A stretch of DNA of 64,000 bases, from NCBI RefSeq assembly GCF_000002075.1, contig NW_004797401.1, forward strand, positions 1,104,543 to 1,168,542, given 5' to 3'. A program made the position numbers and the translations under genes. Positions within the stretch are counted from its first letter, which is position 1. Each line of letters opens with the position of its first letter. This DNA comes from Aplysia californica (Eukaryota > Mollusca > Gastropoda > Aplysiida > Aplysiidae). The notes under the pieces are model-generated. The model did no database searches. It saw nothing but the letters and a program-made list of their open reading frames with translations, and was not told the origin of the DNA. Positions 60,989 to 64,000 of this stretch are shown in pieces.

Positions 60989-62330
60989 GTAAGAAAAGAT
61001 AAGACAAGATGATACTTTATTGTCCCTCGGTGGAAATTTTTCTTGGCTCTGTACAGGAATGGTAAAAACATACTTAGATAAACATAAAATTTACATTACT
61101 TTCATAAAAATTCAATAAATGAATAGAAAAGTAAAGGTAACAAAAATACACATAGATGCATCTTTCAACCACATGCAGGAATTTTTCACAGACCTTTATA
61201 TTTAAATGATATTAATACACACATTTTTATTTTGACAGCAGCCTTGTTCCAGATAGAAAGAAACTTCTTTTGTGTCTTCCTTTGTTTGTTCTTAATGGTA
61301 CGTATCTGCCACGACTTGATTTTCACAAATTGTGTGAAGAGGGGTGTGATCAGTCATTTATAATGCTGTTGATCTTTTTTTTTTTACTCGTTATCTTATA
61401 TATTTCATCAGTTCTCTGTTAAAATCATATCCATAGATCTAATTGGCTTTCTTTATGATTCGGTCAAATTTTTCTTTGTCTTGCACCTTAAAGTTTCCAG
61501 CCCAACAGCAAATACAAAACAGCAACATGTTTTCGATCATGAAATGGTCAAAGTAAAAAAAGGGACATAATCTTATAATCAACATGAAAATTCCTTAATT
61601 TTCTTAAAAAGAATATTCTTTGATTTAAATTTTTATGCACAAGAGCAGCGAGGTAGTAAAAGGAAGCGCTTATCACATCAATTTTTGTAAATAGACCTAT
61701 ATACAGCGTCCCTTCTATTCATTCTCATTTGTTGTTATAAGACCCTGGAGAGAGGAATCATCCTCAAATTTTATTAGTTTGGTGTTTTTGTTTTACTAAA
61801 TTATGTACAGTATTTGGTGAATAGCATGAAAAAGACCTTGGGGCGCACGGGTGCTTGTGAATATTAGGTCATACTTTACACCATTTCATTTAATTTTACA
61901 TCGGGTGATTGCTTAAGAACTCAAAAACTGAAAATTGTTAATATTCAAGTCAATTAATTTGAAATTATTAAAAGTGGGGTTGGATTGTGTTGAAGGCAGA
62001 TGAAAAATCAGCAAAAGTATTCAACAGAAATTTTGTGGTGTGTGCGTTTACAGATATTATCTAAGAGCATGAGAATGGCATCTTCTTTGCCCTTCTAGGC
62101 ACAATAGGAAAATTGCATGTTTTTTTGTTATTATAAATATTTTCTGTGGATGTCTTAAGTTCTTTCAGAACTTCTTATTCTAAGCATTTCATGAGGACTG
62201 ATGTTAAAGCCACAGGTCTTGGATCATTCAAACAGATTTCTTTGAAAGATGCAAGAACTTCTTGTCTGATACGTCTACCTCAGTACCTGACTAAAGAGCA
62301 AATTCATCAATAAATGTCTTCTGCTACAGA
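60989..62330 (-). mobile_element. CR1/L2/Rex-type LINE, degraded 3' half
   Basis: Minus-strand frames, broken by several stops and shifts, give NDPRPVALTSVLMKCLE and FADFSSAFNTIQPH (reverse-transcriptase blocks), then CCWAGNFKVQDKEKFDRII, KKANxIYGYDF and TPLHTICENQ at the C terminus. The 3' end is 'ggacaataaagtatcatc' plus TCTTA/TCTTG repeats, as usual for this LINE group. It lies upstream of the first WDR13 exon seen. Confidence 0.8.
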
Positions 62331-62885
62331 TAATTAGTATTATATATGGGCAAGCTAGTAATTTCCCCACAATGAAGAAAGATACCAGAAATATGCACTA
62401 TACTATTCCGATCAAAAACAAATGTGAGGAGAGCCTATTCCTAAAAACAGCCAGACAAGACAGTGCTACTCATGGACTAACTTAGTATCGTATAGGATCA
62501 CTGTAGAAGATACACTTTGATTTGACTTTCGACTTTTATTTAGTTTGAGAGAAATAACGGGGTGAAAACTGCATTGACACCAAACAACAATGTTAGGCGA
62601 AAATTCAAGGCCTGAGATTTTAAAAAAAAGAAGAAAAGTGTATGGAACAGAACGTTTAAAGAATGGCAATGCTTTCTATTCTGATATAATATAACAACAT
62701 AAAGTGGATTTTTTAAAAGTTAAAAGTCAATAAAAATAAAAATGATCCACCAGTCAGTCACCTCAAATGATAAGATCGAGCCCATTTTAGCCTCAGAATA
62801 GTTAAGAGAGAGAATTTTACTCACTTTAAAAAACTTCGGTTCATTTAATTTCCCTCTCATCTTCACACTTTACTAGATCTAGATA

Positions 62886-63434
62886 CAGTCGAACCTGCCT
62901 AAAACGGAAACCTGTATAAAACAAAAATGTCTTAACGGAATCTCCCTTTCCTGGGTAGCCAGAAGCCAGAGGTGTGAAATTAGTTTGACCAATACCTGCC
63001 GCCCTGATCGTACACCAGCCGAGAAAAGAGTTCCTCGAATCATTGTTACATGATGGCAGTGAGAGGTGGCATTGGTTGACTGTGCTTGTTACACCGATGG
63101 GTGGGGCTAAGGGTGGGGCTAAGGGTGGAAGCAAAAGAGATGTTCAAACGTTTCTGTATTTAATAGGTCAAACAGTGGTCCTATGAAAGGCAAGCACTGG
63201 TGGTAATTGGATAAGTATATAATATTATATAAGAGTGACGCATGTCATCATCAGACAGGATAGCAGTTGAGAGGTGTTAAGTTTTGACCACTGCTTGCCG
63301 ATCGGGCTAGCAATCCTTGATCCGACCGGCTGGGCCTTTGAACCCCCCCATAAATTCCCCTGTTTAAGACAGAAAATCTAAGACGCATTTTTTTACTGGC
63401 TCTCTTGCGATTTCGTCTTCCACAGGTCTGACTG
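62886..63434 (-). mobile_element. TA-flanked element, CAGTCGAACC family (copy C, inverted)
   Basis: TA then CAGTCGAACCTGCCTAAAAC at the left; right end CACAGGTCTGACTG then TA. The interior matches copies A and B on the opposite strand, missing about 250 bp. Confidence 0.8.
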
Positions 63435-63602
63435 TATAGGGGTTATAGGAGGACCTTTTTTTAACCCATAATTTGATGTTTTGCAGTTAGGTTTGAAATT
63501 TTCTTGAAAATTACTGATTTGCAACAGTTTTAGTGTGTATGTGTGATCTCCAGCATAAAATGAGACATGAGTTTGACCCCCACAAAGCAGTGCATAGGCC
63601 TA

Positions 63603-63998
<396 letters not shown>

Positions 63999-64000
63999 CA

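Overview
The window is eukaryotic nuclear DNA from an invertebrate. It is AT-rich, with long introns, GT-AG splice sites, many microsatellites and many small transposons. Protein similarity and SINE/LINE tails of a kind familiar from gastropod genomes suggest a mollusc or another lophotrochozoan; this is an inference and no species can be named. It holds two host genes, arranged tail to tail.

Positions 599-20706 (+) carry the 3' part of a lemur tyrosine kinase (LMTK/AATK family). Five short exons encode most of the kinase domain. A 3.4 kb exon follows with the kinase end and a long acidic Ser-rich tail, then a distant last exon. A possible cassette exon with its own stop (14079-14175) and a retained-intron ending give up to three C termini. 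The 5' exons (membrane anchor, kinase N-lobe) lie to the left of the window.

Positions 36401-60139 (-) carry WDR13, a WD40-repeat protein. Twelve coding exons are recovered and account for all but about the first 27 residues; the first coding exon was not found and probably lies beyond 64000. Exon 7/8 junction sequence matches a U12-type (minor spliceosome) intron whose termini are not canonical.

The 15.7 kb between the genes (20707-36400) contains no gene I can support. It holds the 3' UTRs, microsatellites and transposon remnants.

Mobile DNA dominates the rest. There are several small TTAA-flanked inverted-repeat elements (piggyBac-like), five copies of a TA-flanked CAGTCGAACC-ended family, a Tol2/hAT-like element nested in one of these with a perfect 8-bp target duplication, a decayed hAT-like transposon with BED-finger remains, a mariner relic split by a 5'-truncated LINE, two CR1/L2-type LINE fragments and SINE-like repeats. 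No retrovirus, LTR element, CRISPR array, rRNA or tRNA gene was recognised. One 100-base assembly gap lies at 47195-47294.

The two genes have no evident functional link: one is a membrane kinase with trafficking-type motifs, the other a WD40 scaffold protein.
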